Both the position numbers and the translations under genes were made by a program. A DNA stretch of 64,000 bases from assembly GCA_937928045.1 (NCBI GenBank), contig CALFWO010000017.1:62001-126000 (forward strand), written 5' to 3'. Source of the DNA: an uncultured Saprospiraceae bacterium. Lineage in GTDB: Bacteria > Bacteroidota > Bacteroidia > Chitinophagales > Saprospiraceae. The notes under the pieces are model-generated. The model had not been told where the DNA came from. It did not search any database and worked only from the letters and a program-made list of their open reading frames with translations. This document shows, one piece after another, positions 26,006 through 36,534 of this stretch (positions are counted from its first letter, which is position 1; each line of letters opens with the position of its first letter).

Positions 26006-29000
26006 ATGCGGATAGTCACAACGTTTTACGTTCTCTTATTTTCCTTTTTCACACTACATGCTCAGTATAATATTAGTATAACCACTCCCTCTGTTGGGAA
26101 TTTGTGTACCGGTTTTATGCTATTCGAAGTACCAAGTGAAGGTGGTCGAGTAGATGTTGAATTATTGATTGTTGATCCCAGTAATTCAACTGAGTCATTA
26201 GTTGATCTTAGAAACAATTGGACGGGTACCGGGTACTTTAGTCGACTATGTCCAGGTGATTATATTTTAAGATTCAAGGATTCTTTTGGATGTTCAAAAG
26301 ATTTGATGGCCACTATAGAAGGTGAATGTGCTGAAATCAAACTTGAAATTCAGCCTAATATTTTTGAAGCCACAGCATGTAAAAATAACGGAGCAATAGA
26401 ATTTAATGGCGGTAGTCCAGCAGATTACTACTTCAACGGTCTAGAGAATCCTGTTGAATTTGAATGGTCAAACGGGTTTGAAGGACCATTAAATAAGAAT
26501 TTGTTTCCTGGTAATTATCAATTGACCGTAACGGATGCGAAGTATTGTTCGGAAACATTTGAATTTATTGTTCCAGGTAATTTAGACGGATTTTCAGTCG
26601 AAGCTTTTGCGTCAGCATCTTGTAGTAATTTGAATTCTGGCGCAGTGGATGTTTGGATATCTTCTCAAGCTCCAGCACAACACAGTTTCTATTGGTATCA
26701 TAGCGGAGAAACAGAATTCGGTACTGTTAGTCGAAAAGAAGGCTTGGCTCCGGGAAGTTATCAGATAAGAGTTAGTCCGATCGAGGAATCTTGTCCACCT
26801 ATCGAGGTTGTAGTTGTTGTGGAATCATTAGAAAACAATGGCCCCCTGCAGATATCTTTGGAAAATAGGACACCGACTTGTAATAATGCACCTACCGGAA
26901 CTATTGATTTTACAATGACAGGAGGGACTCCGCCTTATAAAGTGCAAAGTACAATTGGGGATCCTTATTTAATTGATGGAAGAATATATGGTTTGAGTAG
27001 TGGCAATCAGACTATAACTTTTAAAGATAATTGTGGGGAGGAGATTACTCAATTGGTGGTCATTGAAGAAAGAGAGCCGTTTGAAGTTTTTATTACAAGA
27101 AAGGGTTTTCCTGATTGTAGTCAAGAAAAGGGGATTATAAAATTTGAAGCATCTGAAAGCTTTAGCATTCAAAGATTGGGAAATCTCTATGTTTCACAGC
27201 AAGATGCGTTTAATCCAAATATTCACTATCTAACTGTAGGAGATTTAGAACCTAACATTTACGATTTTTATCCGGAAAATTCATATGGTTGCGTTCAATC
27301 AATCATGAATGTAAATCTACAAGTACCAACACAAAGTAGTTCACCTTTCACATTATTGGACCCAACGATTAATTGTATGAATGGTACCGCAATCCAACCA
27401 TTCATCGGTAGTTCGAATCCAGTCTCAATAGTCTGGAGATTAAATGGCCAAGTTCAAAGTACAGACTTTGTGATGTCAGGAACTCCAAATGGAACATATA
27501 CCGTTACAGTGGTAGATGCTTGTTTGAATGAACTGACAAGTAGTATTGACTTTAACTGTGAATGTTCAAATCCCTTTACAATAAATTCGCAAGATGGTTG
27601 TGGATCTGATAGTGCCCAGCCTTCCATATTTAATTTGATAAAGTTGGACAAAGATTCAAAATTAAAGCCTGGAAACTATAGAATAGTATGGACAAATGCT
27701 CTTGACCCTGAATGGCAAAGAATTGGAAGAATAAAGGTTGATAACGACTTCGATGAAAAATGGACTAATGAGCAAGAAATCTATATTCCGATTGGACCGC
27801 ATAAAATGAATGTTGAGGTAAGCGATCCTGAAGGTTGTATTTTCATATTTGAGTGGGAATCAAGCAATGGAGTACATGGGCACGTTACCGTTCCTGTACC
27901 AAGCAACAGTCATAATTCAAGTTTAGGTTTTTGGACCGGTTATCCAGAGGACGAAGAAACAGTCTCAACAGATTGTTGGTCAAGAATTCTTTGTGATGGA
28001 TTTGAGGTGAATTCAGATGCTTTCGGAAATGAAACATTTCCTTTAGGTTCTGTAAATACAAATACACAATTATTTAATTATCAACCGTCAGATCCTCAAT
28101 TTCCATGTTCAGGTGGAAGAATAAGTTGTTCAATATCTGAAGGTGCCTATTTTGAATTTGAAGGAAATGGGATCCCATATGATATAGAAACTGGAACAGA
28201 CAAATGTGGATGCTTATGGGAAGTAGGGTCAATTTATGTTACTTCTGCAGGCCCAATAGATCTAAATCTTAATGGAAGGGTATTGGCTGTTTTTGATTGT
28301 GATGGCGATGATATAACAATTAACGTAAATCTTACAAATGATACATATTTTCCTAATGTAGATTGTGAAGGTATAGTCTCTAATGATTTTGACGATGTAA
28401 ATTGTACGGCAACGGTTTCATGTATAGTTGACGGAGAGGTTGTTGGAGATCCTGTTGTAGAGGCGTTTGTTGGAGATTATAAATATTATATTCAAAGCTG
28501 TGATAATGATGCTTTAGAACAATTATTTATATATACAGAATGTAGCACCGAAGGAAGCTGTGAAGAAAGGGTAAAACTTATCGAATATGATTCATCTATT
28601 GGAGGTGGAATTCGAATGACTGATTTTTTGAAAGCACATGATGAAAATAGATGTTGGACATTGGATAATATACATTATCGACAACTCTGTAGAGATTTTA
28701 ATCCATATGACGAACAAAGTCCATACACAGATGATATTCTATACGAAGATTCTTGCTCAGATTTTTTAAACACTAAAGGCCAGTGTACCCAATTCACAGG
28801 TGACCCACCAAACACCTTCACTGGGAACGAAACAGGTAGTGGAATACCAACTGCAATTCAACTGTTTCCAAACCCCACTTCAGGAAGCACGACCATTCAA
28901 TTTGCCAAGGACGCCAGAGAAACTAGTTACACCGTAATGATTTTAGATGTTTTAGGTAACCCTAGGTATAGTCAGAATGTTAATCAATTTACCTCTACAG

Positions 29001-29116
29001 GAATTGTTTCATTGAATGTAGCTGCTACTTCGCAATTTACGGCTGGGGTGTATTTCGTCCAAGTGCATTCAAATACATTGCAAGAAAAGAATATGGCGAA
29101 ATTAATTGTCCAATAA
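26006..29116 (+). CDS. SprB-like repeat surface protein with T9SS sorting domain
   Basis: A 1036-residue secreted protein. Signal peptide at the N-terminus (ending FFTLHAQ). Residues about 30-560 contain repeated units with phrases such as SNGFEGPLNKNLFPGNYQLT, MTGGTPPYKVQS and NGTYTVTVVDACLNE, typical of SprB-type repeats of gliding and adhesin proteins. A Cys-rich middle follows. The C-terminus is a type A T9SS sorting domain (AIQLFPNPTSGSTTIQF, then VMILDVLGNPRYSQN, ending NMAKLIVQ). Probably an adhesin or surface filament. A candidate terminator follows at 29133. Confidence 0.82.
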   Translation: MRIVTTFYVLLFSFFTLHAQYNISITTPSVGNLCTGFMLFEVPSEGGRVDVELLIVDPSNSTESLVDLRNNWTGTGYFSRLCPGDYILRFKDSFGCSKDLMATIEGECAEIKLEIQPNIFEATACKNNGAIEFNGGSPADYYFNGLENPVEFEWSNGFEGPLNKNLFPGNYQLTVTDAKYCSETFEFIVPGNLDGFSVEAFASASCSNLNSGAVDVWISSQAPAQHSFYWYHSGETEFGTVSRKEGLAPGSYQIRVSPIEESCPPIEVVVVVESLENNGPLQISLENRTPTCNNAPTGTIDFTMTGGTPPYKVQSTIGDPYLIDGRIYGLSSGNQTITFKDNCGEEITQLVVIEEREPFEVFITRKGFPDCSQEKGIIKFEASESFSIQRLGNLYVSQQDAFNPNIHYLTVGDLEPNIYDFYPENSYGCVQSIMNVNLQVPTQSSSPFTLLDPTINCMNGTAIQPFIGSSNPVSIVWRLNGQVQSTDFVMSGTPNGTYTVTVVDACLNELTSSIDFNCECSNPFTINSQDGCGSDSAQPSIFNLIKLDKDSKLKPGNYRIVWTNALDPEWQRIGRIKVDNDFDEKWTNEQEIYIPIGPHKMNVEVSDPEGCIFIFEWESSNGVHGHVTVPVPSNSHNSSLGFWTGYPEDEETVSTDCWSRILCDGFEVNSDAFGNETFPLGSVNTNTQLFNYQPSDPQFPCSGGRISCSISEGAYFEFEGNGIPYDIETGTDKCGCLWEVGSIYVTSAGPIDLNLNGRVLAVFDCDGDDITINVNLTNDTYFPNVDCEGIVSNDFDDVNCTATVSCIVDGEVVGDPVVEAFVGDYKYYIQSCDNDALEQLFIYTECSTEGSCEERVKLIEYDSSIGGGIRMTDFLKAHDENRCWTLDNIHYRQLCRDFNPYDEQSPYTDDILYEDSCSDFLNTKGQCTQFTGDPPNTFTGNETGSGIPTAIQLFPNPTSGSTTIQFAKDARETSYTVMILDVLGNPRYSQNVNQFTSTGIVSLNVAATSQFTAGVYFVQVHSNTLQEKNMAKLIVQ

Positions 29117-29132
29117 ATTTAAAGTAATAATT

Positions 29133-29185
29133 AACTCCATTATTCAGATACTATTGTAATTAGTGTTTGAGTAATGGAGTTTTAT
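29133..29185 (+). terminator. Hairpin after the surface-protein gene
   Basis: AACTCCATTATTCA pairs with TGAGTAATGGAGTT (14 bp with one G-T pair) over a 21-nt loop, followed by TTATATAAA. It lies 17 bp after the stop codon of the preceding gene. Confidence 0.55.
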
Positions 29186-29741
29186 ATAAAACCTATCCTT
29201 CGCTGTTTTTGACCAGAAAAAAATTATTTTCAAAATTTTGAACATAATTTGAAATCTAAATCGTGAAAGTCAAACCTCTTCCATTCTAAGGGCGGTTCAA
29301 GGATGATTGGACTTGATTGTATTTTGTTACTATTCCATTAATCCCACTGTATTTCAAATTTTTAATTCTGTAACACAATTGCGACTTTATCCGTCTTTTA
29401 TTGACCTTACTTAAAAATATATCTTAAGTAAATCGTTCATTTTCCACCTTCTTTTCTCCAATTGTTCGACTCATATTTGATTTAATTGCTTTGTAAATTA
29501 GATAGTAGAAGATAGTCTACCATCCAATCTTTAGGCTAATGGGCAAATATCAGGATCAAGTGTTGATTAATTCGTTGATGTGTATGAAAATTCAATACAA
29601 AATATTCGTTTTCGTTTTGTAATTCGGAATCAGAAAATAGTTCTAACAAAAAGCAATCTTACCTTCTATATCCTACCCTAAAACCTTAAATTCATCCTTG
29701 GTAACAATCATTACTCAAAATAATAAACTTAAAGGTATTAA
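29186..29741. other. Long untranslated region before the restriction cluster
   Basis: About 550 bp with no gene recognised. It should contain the promoter of the hsdM-S-R/mcrBC unit, but no clear TTTG-N19-TAnnTTTG was found. A short inverted repeat (ACAAAA / TTTTGT) lies near 29600. Confidence 0.4.
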
Positions 29742-32090
29742 ATGAACCAATCGGTACACAATAGACTCGTTTCATTCATATGGTCAATCGCCGACGATTG
29801 TCTTAGAGATGTTTACGTTAGAGGAAAATATAGAGATGTTATCCTTCCCATGGTAGTCCTTCGAAGATTGGACGCACTTTTAGAACCTACCAAGGATGCG
29901 GTCATGGAAGAACTTGCTTTTCAAAGGGATGACGCAGGATTTACAGAATGGGATGAAACGGGGCTACAAACCGCAAGTGGCTATGTATTCTATAATACCA
30001 GCGAATGGACTTTGCAGCGCTTACATGATACAGCGACCAATAGTCAACAAATACTACTAACAAATTTTGAAGAATACCTGCTGGGTTTTAGCCCGAACGT
30101 TAGGGAGATCGTAGATAAGTTCAAATTGAAAAGTCAGGTTCAGCACATGGCCAAGAAGGATGTGTTGTTGGACGTGTTGGAAAAATTTACTTCTTCAAAA
30201 ATTAATCTGACACCTTTCGAGAAAGAAGATGGAGATGGAAGAAAACTTCCAGCGCTGTCTAATTTAGGAATGGGCTACGTCTTTGAAGAATTGATTCGGA
30301 AATTCAATGAAGAAAATAATGAAGAAGCTGGAGAGCACTTTACGCCAAGAGAAGTGATTGACTTAATGACGCATATTGTTTTTGAGTCAATCAAATCTAA
30401 ATTGCCTCCGGTAATGACGATATACGATCCAGCATGTGGTTCTGGAGGAATGCTAACAGAGGCACAGAACTTTATAAAAGATGAGGACGGCGGAATCAAA
30501 GCATCTGGAGATGTCTACTTATATGGTAAAGAAATTAATGATGAGACTTATGCCATCTGTAAGTCGGATATGATGATTAAAGGAAACAATCCTGAAAACA
30601 TCAGAGTAGGATCCACACTTTCTACGGATGAATTTTCAGGAAAAACATTTGATTTCATGTTGTCTAATCCTCCTTATGGAAAATCATGGAGTAGTGAAGT
30701 GAAATATATCAAAGATGGAAAAGACATTATTGATCCTAGATTTATAGTTCCTCTAAAAGATTATTGGGGAAATGAAGAGGATGTTGATGCGACACCAAGA
30801 TCTTCCGACGGCCAATTGCTGTTCTTGATGGAGATGGTCAATAAAATGAAGTCTTTGGATCAAAGTCCAATAGGGTCTAGAATTGCTTCTGTGCATAATG
30901 GCTCTAGTTTATTCACTGGAGATGCGGGCGGCGGTGAAAGCAACATCAGAAGATATATCATTGAAAATGATCTGTTGGATTGCATCATTCAACTTCCAAA
31001 CAACTTATTTTACAATACAGGCATTACCACTTACGTCTGGATTTTACACAATAACAAAAAAGGAAAGCGCAAAGGTAAAGTTCTCCTCATTGATGCTTCT
31101 CAACGCTTTGTGAAATTGAGAAAAAACTTAGGGAATAAAAATTGTGAATTAAGTCCCGCGCATATTGAAGAAATAAAAAAAGCTTACAAGGATTTTAAAG
31201 ACATCGATCGAGTAAATGATGATTCTTTAGTAGCGAAAGTGTTCGATAATAAAGATTTTGGATATTACAAGGTAAGTATCAATCGGCCAGCTCGATTAAA
31301 GGCGCAGTTCACTGAAGAAGGCATTGCGGATTTGCGCTACGATAAATCGGTAAAAGATGCCATGCAATATGCTTATGAAACATACGGGGAGCAGGTGTAC
31401 ACCGACTTGAAGTCTATTAAGCAAGAATTACTTGATTGGTGTGAGAAAAACGATCTCGATCTAAATACCAAAAAGCGTAAAATATTAACCTCTGCTGCAA
31501 CTTGGAAAAAACATCAAGCCATTTTAAAGCATGCTACAATGTTAATGGAAAGCATGGGGACAGAAGTCTATTCTAATTTTAACGAACTCGCCAAACAAGT
31601 GGACAATGTGCTCAAAGATAAAAAGGTAAAACTATCGTTGTCTGAGAAAAAAACTATTCTACAAGCAATTAGTTGGTACGAAGAGTCGGCGGATAAGGTA
31701 ATTAAGAAAGTTCAAAAATTGCCCAAAGAAAAACTAAATGAGCTGCTAGAAGAACTAGAGTGTACAAAGGATCAACTTCCTGATTACGGATATTATCCTA
31801 GTGATAAATCTGAGGAGTACATTGTCTATGAAAACCAAACTGACTTAAGGGATAATGAAAGTGTTCCATTATCTGAAAGCATACATGATTATTTCTTAAA
31901 AGAAGTTAAGCCTCATGTTTCAGAAGCATGGATTGATATTGATAAAACAAAAATTGGTTATGAGATTAGTTTTAATAAATATTTTTATCAACACAAACCT
32001 TTGAGGACGATTGAAGAAGTGAGTAAAGAAATTTTTGCTTTAGAGAAAGAGAATGAAGGGTTGATTATGGATATATTAAATTTGACTTAA
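29742..32090 (+). CDS. hsdM: Type I restriction-modification methyltransferase (M subunit)
   Basis: A 782-residue N6-adenine methyltransferase subunit. The N-terminal helical domain (IWSIADDCLRDVYVRGKYRD) is typical HsdM. SAM-binding motif I is YDPACGSGGMLT (Asp at residue 229); catalytic motif IV is SNPPYGKSW (Asn at 309). GEHFTPREVIDLM lies before them. Normal HsdM is around 500 residues; here about 250 extra C-terminal residues form charged, coiled-coil-like helices. It methylates the type I site and forms the complex with HsdS and HsdR. Its stop overlaps the hsdS start by one base (TAATG). Confidence 0.93.
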   Translation: MNQSVHNRLVSFIWSIADDCLRDVYVRGKYRDVILPMVVLRRLDALLEPTKDAVMEELAFQRDDAGFTEWDETGLQTASGYVFYNTSEWTLQRLHDTATNSQQILLTNFEEYLLGFSPNVREIVDKFKLKSQVQHMAKKDVLLDVLEKFTSSKINLTPFEKEDGDGRKLPALSNLGMGYVFEELIRKFNEENNEEAGEHFTPREVIDLMTHIVFESIKSKLPPVMTIYDPACGSGGMLTEAQNFIKDEDGGIKASGDVYLYGKEINDETYAICKSDMMIKGNNPENIRVGSTLSTDEFSGKTFDFMLSNPPYGKSWSSEVKYIKDGKDIIDPRFIVPLKDYWGNEEDVDATPRSSDGQLLFLMEMVNKMKSLDQSPIGSRIASVHNGSSLFTGDAGGGESNIRRYIIENDLLDCIIQLPNNLFYNTGITTYVWILHNNKKGKRKGKVLLIDASQRFVKLRKNLGNKNCELSPAHIEEIKKAYKDFKDIDRVNDDSLVAKVFDNKDFGYYKVSINRPARLKAQFTEEGIADLRYDKSVKDAMQYAYETYGEQVYTDLKSIKQELLDWCEKNDLDLNTKKRKILTSAATWKKHQAILKHATMLMESMGTEVYSNFNELAKQVDNVLKDKKVKLSLSEKKTILQAISWYEESADKVIKKVQKLPKEKLNELLEELECTKDQLPDYGYYPSDKSEEYIVYENQTDLRDNESVPLSESIHDYFLKEVKPHVSEAWIDIDKTKIGYEISFNKYFYQHKPLRTIEEVSKEIFALEKENEGLIMDILNLT

Positions 32091-33385
32091 TGGAAGTTTT
32101 GAAATCGAAAATAGAGTTTCAGAAGCACCTTGAATACAAACGTGCAGGGATGGATTCTTCGGTAAAAATCCCCTCTCATTGGAAACTTTTATCTAACAAA
32201 TACATTTTTAAATTAAAGAAGTTCCAAGTAGGTAAAAAATCAGCTAGCTTCAAACTTCTTTCTCTTACACTCAAAGGTGTGATTCAACGTGATTTAGATG
32301 GAGGAGGGAAATTCCCCGCAGAATTTGACACTTATCAGGAAGTTAAGATTCATGACTTTATTTTTTGCCTATTTGATGTCGAGGAAACTCCAAGATGTGT
32401 AGGCCTATCTAGTTATGACGGCATGATTACTGGAGCATATACAGTCATGGAGGCTGCTCCTTCTTTTGACAAACAATTTTTGTATTTCTTTTATTTAAAT
32501 CTAGACTCAGATAAGAGATTAAAGTCTTTGTATACAGGATTGAGAAACACAATATCCAAAGATAATTTCTTTGGATACAAAACTTTTGTACCGCCACTCT
32601 CCGAACAAACCGCCATCGCCAATTTCCTAGACGACAAAACATCCAAAATAGATAAAGCCATCGCCCAAAAAGAAAAAATGATAGACTTACTCAAAGAACG
32701 TAAGCAAATCATGATTCAAAATGCGGTAACCAAAGGTTTAGATCCTAAGGTGAAGATGAAAGATTCTGGAGTGGAATGGATTGGGGAGATTCCGGAGCAC
32801 TGGGAGGTGAAAAAATTGAAATTTTTAGCATTAATTAGAAGTGGTCAAGTAAACCCTTTAATATTGCCGTTCAAAGAAATGATTCTTGTAGCGCCAAATC
32901 ATTTGGAATCTTGTACTGGAAGGATTATTTATACAGAAACGGCAGATCAACAAGGTGCAGATAGTGGAAAGTATTTTTCATTTAAAGGTGACATTATCTA
33001 TAGTAAAATAAGACCTGAGTTAAGAAAGGTTTGTATAGCAACCGATAACTGTCTTTGTAGTGCAGATATGTATGCGATTAAACCATCAAGTATTATAAAT
33101 TCTGAATATTTATTGCTAGTTTTTTTAGGTGAACAATTCAACGCTTTCATGATTAACCAATCAATGAGAGTTGCTATGCCCAAGGTCAATAGAAACGATG
33201 TTTTAAATTATCCCATAATTTTTCCAACTATTAAGGAGCAAAATGAAATAGTAGCGAATATCAAATCGAAAGCACTAAAAATTGACAGGGCAATTGAGAG
33301 TCAACAATCTCAAATTAAAAAACTCAAAGAATACAAAGCCACGCTGATCGATAGTGCAGTGACTGGGAAAATAAAAGTAAGTTAA
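32090..33385 (+). CDS. hsdS: Type I restriction specificity subunit
   Basis: A 431-residue S subunit with two target-recognition domains. The first TRD spans about 1-165, then the conserved segment PPLSEQTAIANFLDDKTSKI and a coiled-coil helix (KMIDLLKERKQIMIQNAVTKG). The second half opens with GVEWIGEIPEHWEVKKLKF, a common second-TRD start, and ends with a second coiled coil (SQQSQIKKLKEYKATLIDSA). It reads the bipartite DNA site; the site itself cannot be predicted by eye. Overlaps hsdM by one base; hsdR begins 3 bp after its stop. Confidence 0.93.
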   Translation: MEVLKSKIEFQKHLEYKRAGMDSSVKIPSHWKLLSNKYIFKLKKFQVGKKSASFKLLSLTLKGVIQRDLDGGGKFPAEFDTYQEVKIHDFIFCLFDVEETPRCVGLSSYDGMITGAYTVMEAAPSFDKQFLYFFYLNLDSDKRLKSLYTGLRNTISKDNFFGYKTFVPPLSEQTAIANFLDDKTSKIDKAIAQKEKMIDLLKERKQIMIQNAVTKGLDPKVKMKDSGVEWIGEIPEHWEVKKLKFLALIRSGQVNPLILPFKEMILVAPNHLESCTGRIIYTETADQQGADSGKYFSFKGDIIYSKIRPELRKVCIATDNCLCSADMYAIKPSSIINSEYLLLVFLGEQFNAFMINQSMRVAMPKVNRNDVLNYPIIFPTIKEQNEIVANIKSKALKIDRAIESQQSQIKKLKEYKATLIDSAVTGKIKVS

Positions 33386-33387
33386 CC

Positions 33388-36300
33388 ATGGTATCAAAAA
33401 CCAATGAACAGGCTTTAGAAGCAGCCATTGAGAAAGCCCTGACAGGAAGCTGCTTGGAAGAACTTAAAGCAGATGGGGAAACAGTGAATGATACTCCTAA
33501 TCTGTATCGTTCTGGCAACGGTTTTTACATGGGCATAGCGAGTGACTTTAATGTGAAATATGCCATTGATGAATTGCGCTTTTGGGACTTTTTAGAGACT
33601 ACTCAAAAAGAAGAACTAGAAAAATTGCAGCGTTCATCCGATTGGAAACTTCGAATATTAGAGCGTTATCATCGCATGATTAAGAAATATGGGGTTTTGC
33701 GAATTCTGCGTAAAGGATTAGAGGTAGAAGATGCGCATTTTACCTTTTTATATCATGTTCCCAAAGCAGGCGATAGTAAAGCGGTAAAAGACCGTTTTGA
33801 ACAAAATCAATTTAGTGTTACGCGTCAAGTAAGATACAATGCTGACAATTTGCGAGAGGAGATAGATATGGTGGTTTTCCTAAACGGAATCGCGATCGTT
33901 ACATTGGAGCTTAAAAATCAATGGACCGGGCAAAATGCAAAAGTGCATGGAATCAAGCAATATAAATATGATAGAGATATTCGCCAACCTTTATTGAATT
34001 TTGGGCGCTGTATCGTGCATTTCGCGGTAGATACTGATGAGGTATACATGACCACAAGATTGGCTGGGGCGAAGTCTTTTTTTCTACCCTTTAATAAGGG
34101 GAATAATCATGGTATGGGGAACCCTCCAAATCCTTTTGGGCATAAGTCTGCCTACTTGTGGGAGGAAGTATTTACACGTGAAGGTTTAGCCAGCATTATT
34201 CAGCATTTTGTTCGATTCGATGGTAAGGCCACTGATGCCTTGAGTAAGCGAACTTTATTTTTCCCAAGATATCATCAATTGGATGTAGTAAGGAGGATAT
34301 TAGATCATGCAGCAGAATTTGGTGTCGACAATACCTATTTAATCCAACATTCCGCAGGTTCAGGAAAGTCGAACTCTATTACATGGGTAGCTTTTCAGTT
34401 GATCGAAACTTACCCCCAAAAAGATGACCTTCCAGGCTCTAAAGGAACTGGATTTCCTTTGTTTGATTCTGTTATTGTGGTTACCGATAGAAGATTATTG
34501 GATAAGCAATTGAGAGATAACATTAAGGAGTTTTCCGAGGTGAAGAATATCGTAGCTCCTGCCATGTCTTCCAAAGAATTGAAAGAGAGTTTGGAGGAAG
34601 GGAAAAAAATCATAATCACGACGATTCAAAAATTTCCATTCATCATAGATGGTATTGCCGACTTAAGTGATAAGCGTTTTGCTGTTATCATCGATGAAGC
34701 CCATAGTTCGCAAAGTGGGACAGCAGCTGGAAAGATGAATCAAGCTATGGGAATCGGGCAAAACGAAGAAGAGGACTTAGATAATCAACAAAAAATATTA
34801 AATGCGATGCAGGCTAGAAAGATGAAAGGCAATGCCTCTTATCTAGCTTTCACTGCGACGCCTAAAAATGCGACTCTTGAGCGTTTTGGAACTGAACAAG
34901 CCGATGGATCTTTCATCCCGTTTCATTTATATTCAATGAAGCAAGCCATTCAGGAGGGATTTATCTTGGATGTCTTAGCGAACTATACGACCTATAAAAG
35001 CTACTACGAAATTGAAAAGTCCATTGAAAATAATCCTCTTTTTGATACGGTCAAGGCACAGAAGAAGTTAAGAGCTTTTGTGGAGCGAGACAAACGGACG
35101 ATCGCGACAAAGGCTGAAATTATGTTGGACCATTTTATCAGCAGAGTGTACAAAACTAAGAAGCTTAAAGGGAAGGCAAAGGGAATGGTACTTACTCAAA
35201 ACATTGTTTCCGCCGTCCGATACTATCTTGCCTTAAAGCGCATACTAAAAGAAAAGGGTGATCCATTCAACATTGCAATTGCTTTTTCAGGAAAAAAGGT
35301 GGTGGATGGCATTGAGTATTCTGAAAGTGAATTGAATGGCTTTCCAGCGAAAGACACAAAGGAGAAATTTGATTCAGATGAATATCGCCTACTAGTGGTA
35401 GCGAACAAGTATCTAACAGGATTTGATCAACCCAAGCTGACCGCAATGTATGTAGACAAAAAGTTGCAAGGTGTCCTTGCTGTGCAAGCTTTAAGTAGAT
35501 TAAATCGCTCGGCAGATAAGTTAGGTAAGAAAACAGAGGATCTTTTTATTTTGGATTTCTTTAATCAAGTTGACGACATCAAGGCTTCTTTTGATCCATT
35601 TTATACCTCGACATCCTTAAGTGGCGCGACAGACATCAATGTATTGCATGAAATAAAAAGTGCTCTAGATGATCTAGGGGTTTATGAACAGTCCGAAGTA
35701 GAGTCTTTTGTGATTAAATATTTTGAGGGAGTGGATGCGCAGCAACTAAGCCCAATCATTGATACTGCGGCAGATCGTTTTAATCAAGGATTAGAATTAG
35801 AAGATGGTGAGAAGGCAGATTTTAAAATTAAGGCTAAGCAATTCGTGAAAATCTATGGACAAATGGCCTCTATTATGCAGTACGAAGTGCTGGCTTGGGA
35901 GAAGTTGTTTTGGTTTTTGAAGTTCCTAATTCCTAAATTAATTGTACAGACCAGAGAGGATGATTTGATTGATGAACTATTAGAATCTGTTGATTTGTCT
36001 ACATACGGTCTTGAGCGCACCAGACTTAATGTTCAAATTGGCCTAGACGATTCTCCTGCTGAGTTAGATCCTCAAAATCCCAATCCTAGAGGAGCGCACG
36101 GAGATGATAACGATCGTGATGTATTGGATGAAATCATTAGAGCATTTAATGAAAGATGGTTTCATGGCTGGGATGCTACTCCAGAAGATCAGCGTATCAA
36201 GTTTATTACATTGAGTAATCAAATTCAGGCACATCCAGATTTTCAATCTAAGGTTGCGGACAATATGGATAGTCAGAATAGAGACTTGGCTTTCAGAAGA

Positions 36301-36441
36301 ATATTGGATGAAGTAATGGCACAGCAGCGTAAAAAGGAATTAGACCTATATAAACTATATGCAAAGGATGATTCCTTTCATCAAGCTTTTTTAGATACGA
36401 TGAAAAGGATGGTGGATAATCCTGGGCTTGGGAGGATGTAG
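33388..36441 (+). CDS. hsdR: Type I restriction endonuclease and translocase subunit
   Basis: A 1017-residue R subunit. The N-terminal nuclease domain has EIDMVVFLNGIAIVTLELK with D160, E174 and K176 as the PD-(D/E)xK core. The helicase part has Walker A HSAGSGKSNS (residues 321-330), DEAH at 436-439 (IIDEAHSSQSG), FTATPK, and motif VI LSRLNRS. It translocates DNA with ATP and cuts it far from unmethylated sites. All catalytic residues are present, so the system looks intact. Confidence 0.94.
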   Translation: MVSKTNEQALEAAIEKALTGSCLEELKADGETVNDTPNLYRSGNGFYMGIASDFNVKYAIDELRFWDFLETTQKEELEKLQRSSDWKLRILERYHRMIKKYGVLRILRKGLEVEDAHFTFLYHVPKAGDSKAVKDRFEQNQFSVTRQVRYNADNLREEIDMVVFLNGIAIVTLELKNQWTGQNAKVHGIKQYKYDRDIRQPLLNFGRCIVHFAVDTDEVYMTTRLAGAKSFFLPFNKGNNHGMGNPPNPFGHKSAYLWEEVFTREGLASIIQHFVRFDGKATDALSKRTLFFPRYHQLDVVRRILDHAAEFGVDNTYLIQHSAGSGKSNSITWVAFQLIETYPQKDDLPGSKGTGFPLFDSVIVVTDRRLLDKQLRDNIKEFSEVKNIVAPAMSSKELKESLEEGKKIIITTIQKFPFIIDGIADLSDKRFAVIIDEAHSSQSGTAAGKMNQAMGIGQNEEEDLDNQQKILNAMQARKMKGNASYLAFTATPKNATLERFGTEQADGSFIPFHLYSMKQAIQEGFILDVLANYTTYKSYYEIEKSIENNPLFDTVKAQKKLRAFVERDKRTIATKAEIMLDHFISRVYKTKKLKGKAKGMVLTQNIVSAVRYYLALKRILKEKGDPFNIAIAFSGKKVVDGIEYSESELNGFPAKDTKEKFDSDEYRLLVVANKYLTGFDQPKLTAMYVDKKLQGVLAVQALSRLNRSADKLGKKTEDLFILDFFNQVDDIKASFDPFYTSTSLSGATDINVLHEIKSALDDLGVYEQSEVESFVIKYFEGVDAQQLSPIIDTAADRFNQGLELEDGEKADFKIKAKQFVKIYGQMASIMQYEVLAWEKLFWFLKFLIPKLIVQTREDDLIDELLESVDLSTYGLERTRLNVQIGLDDSPAELDPQNPNPRGAHGDDNDRDVLDEIIRAFNERWFHGWDATPEDQRIKFITLSNQIQAHPDFQSKVADNMDSQNRDLAFRRILDEVMAQQRKKELDLYKLYAKDDSFHQAFLDTMKRMVDNPGLGRM

Positions 36442-36504
36442 AGATGAATGATCGGTATGGATAAATAGAAAAAATAGTAAGCGTTTCATATTATAGTTGA
36501 AAAT

Positions 36505-36534
36505 ATGTCTGAACAAAATATGTCTGAACAAAAT
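36505..36534 (+). repeat. 15-bp tandem duplication at the mcrB start
   Basis: ATGTCTGAACAAAAT occurs twice in direct succession, encoding MSEQN-MSEQN. Each copy begins with a possible start codon, so two products differing by five residues could be made. Confidence 0.8.

Noticed and set aside
36442-36504. A separate promoter between hsdR and mcrB
   Set aside because: Only 63 bp, with no TAnnTTTG element; read-through from the restriction operon is the simpler view.
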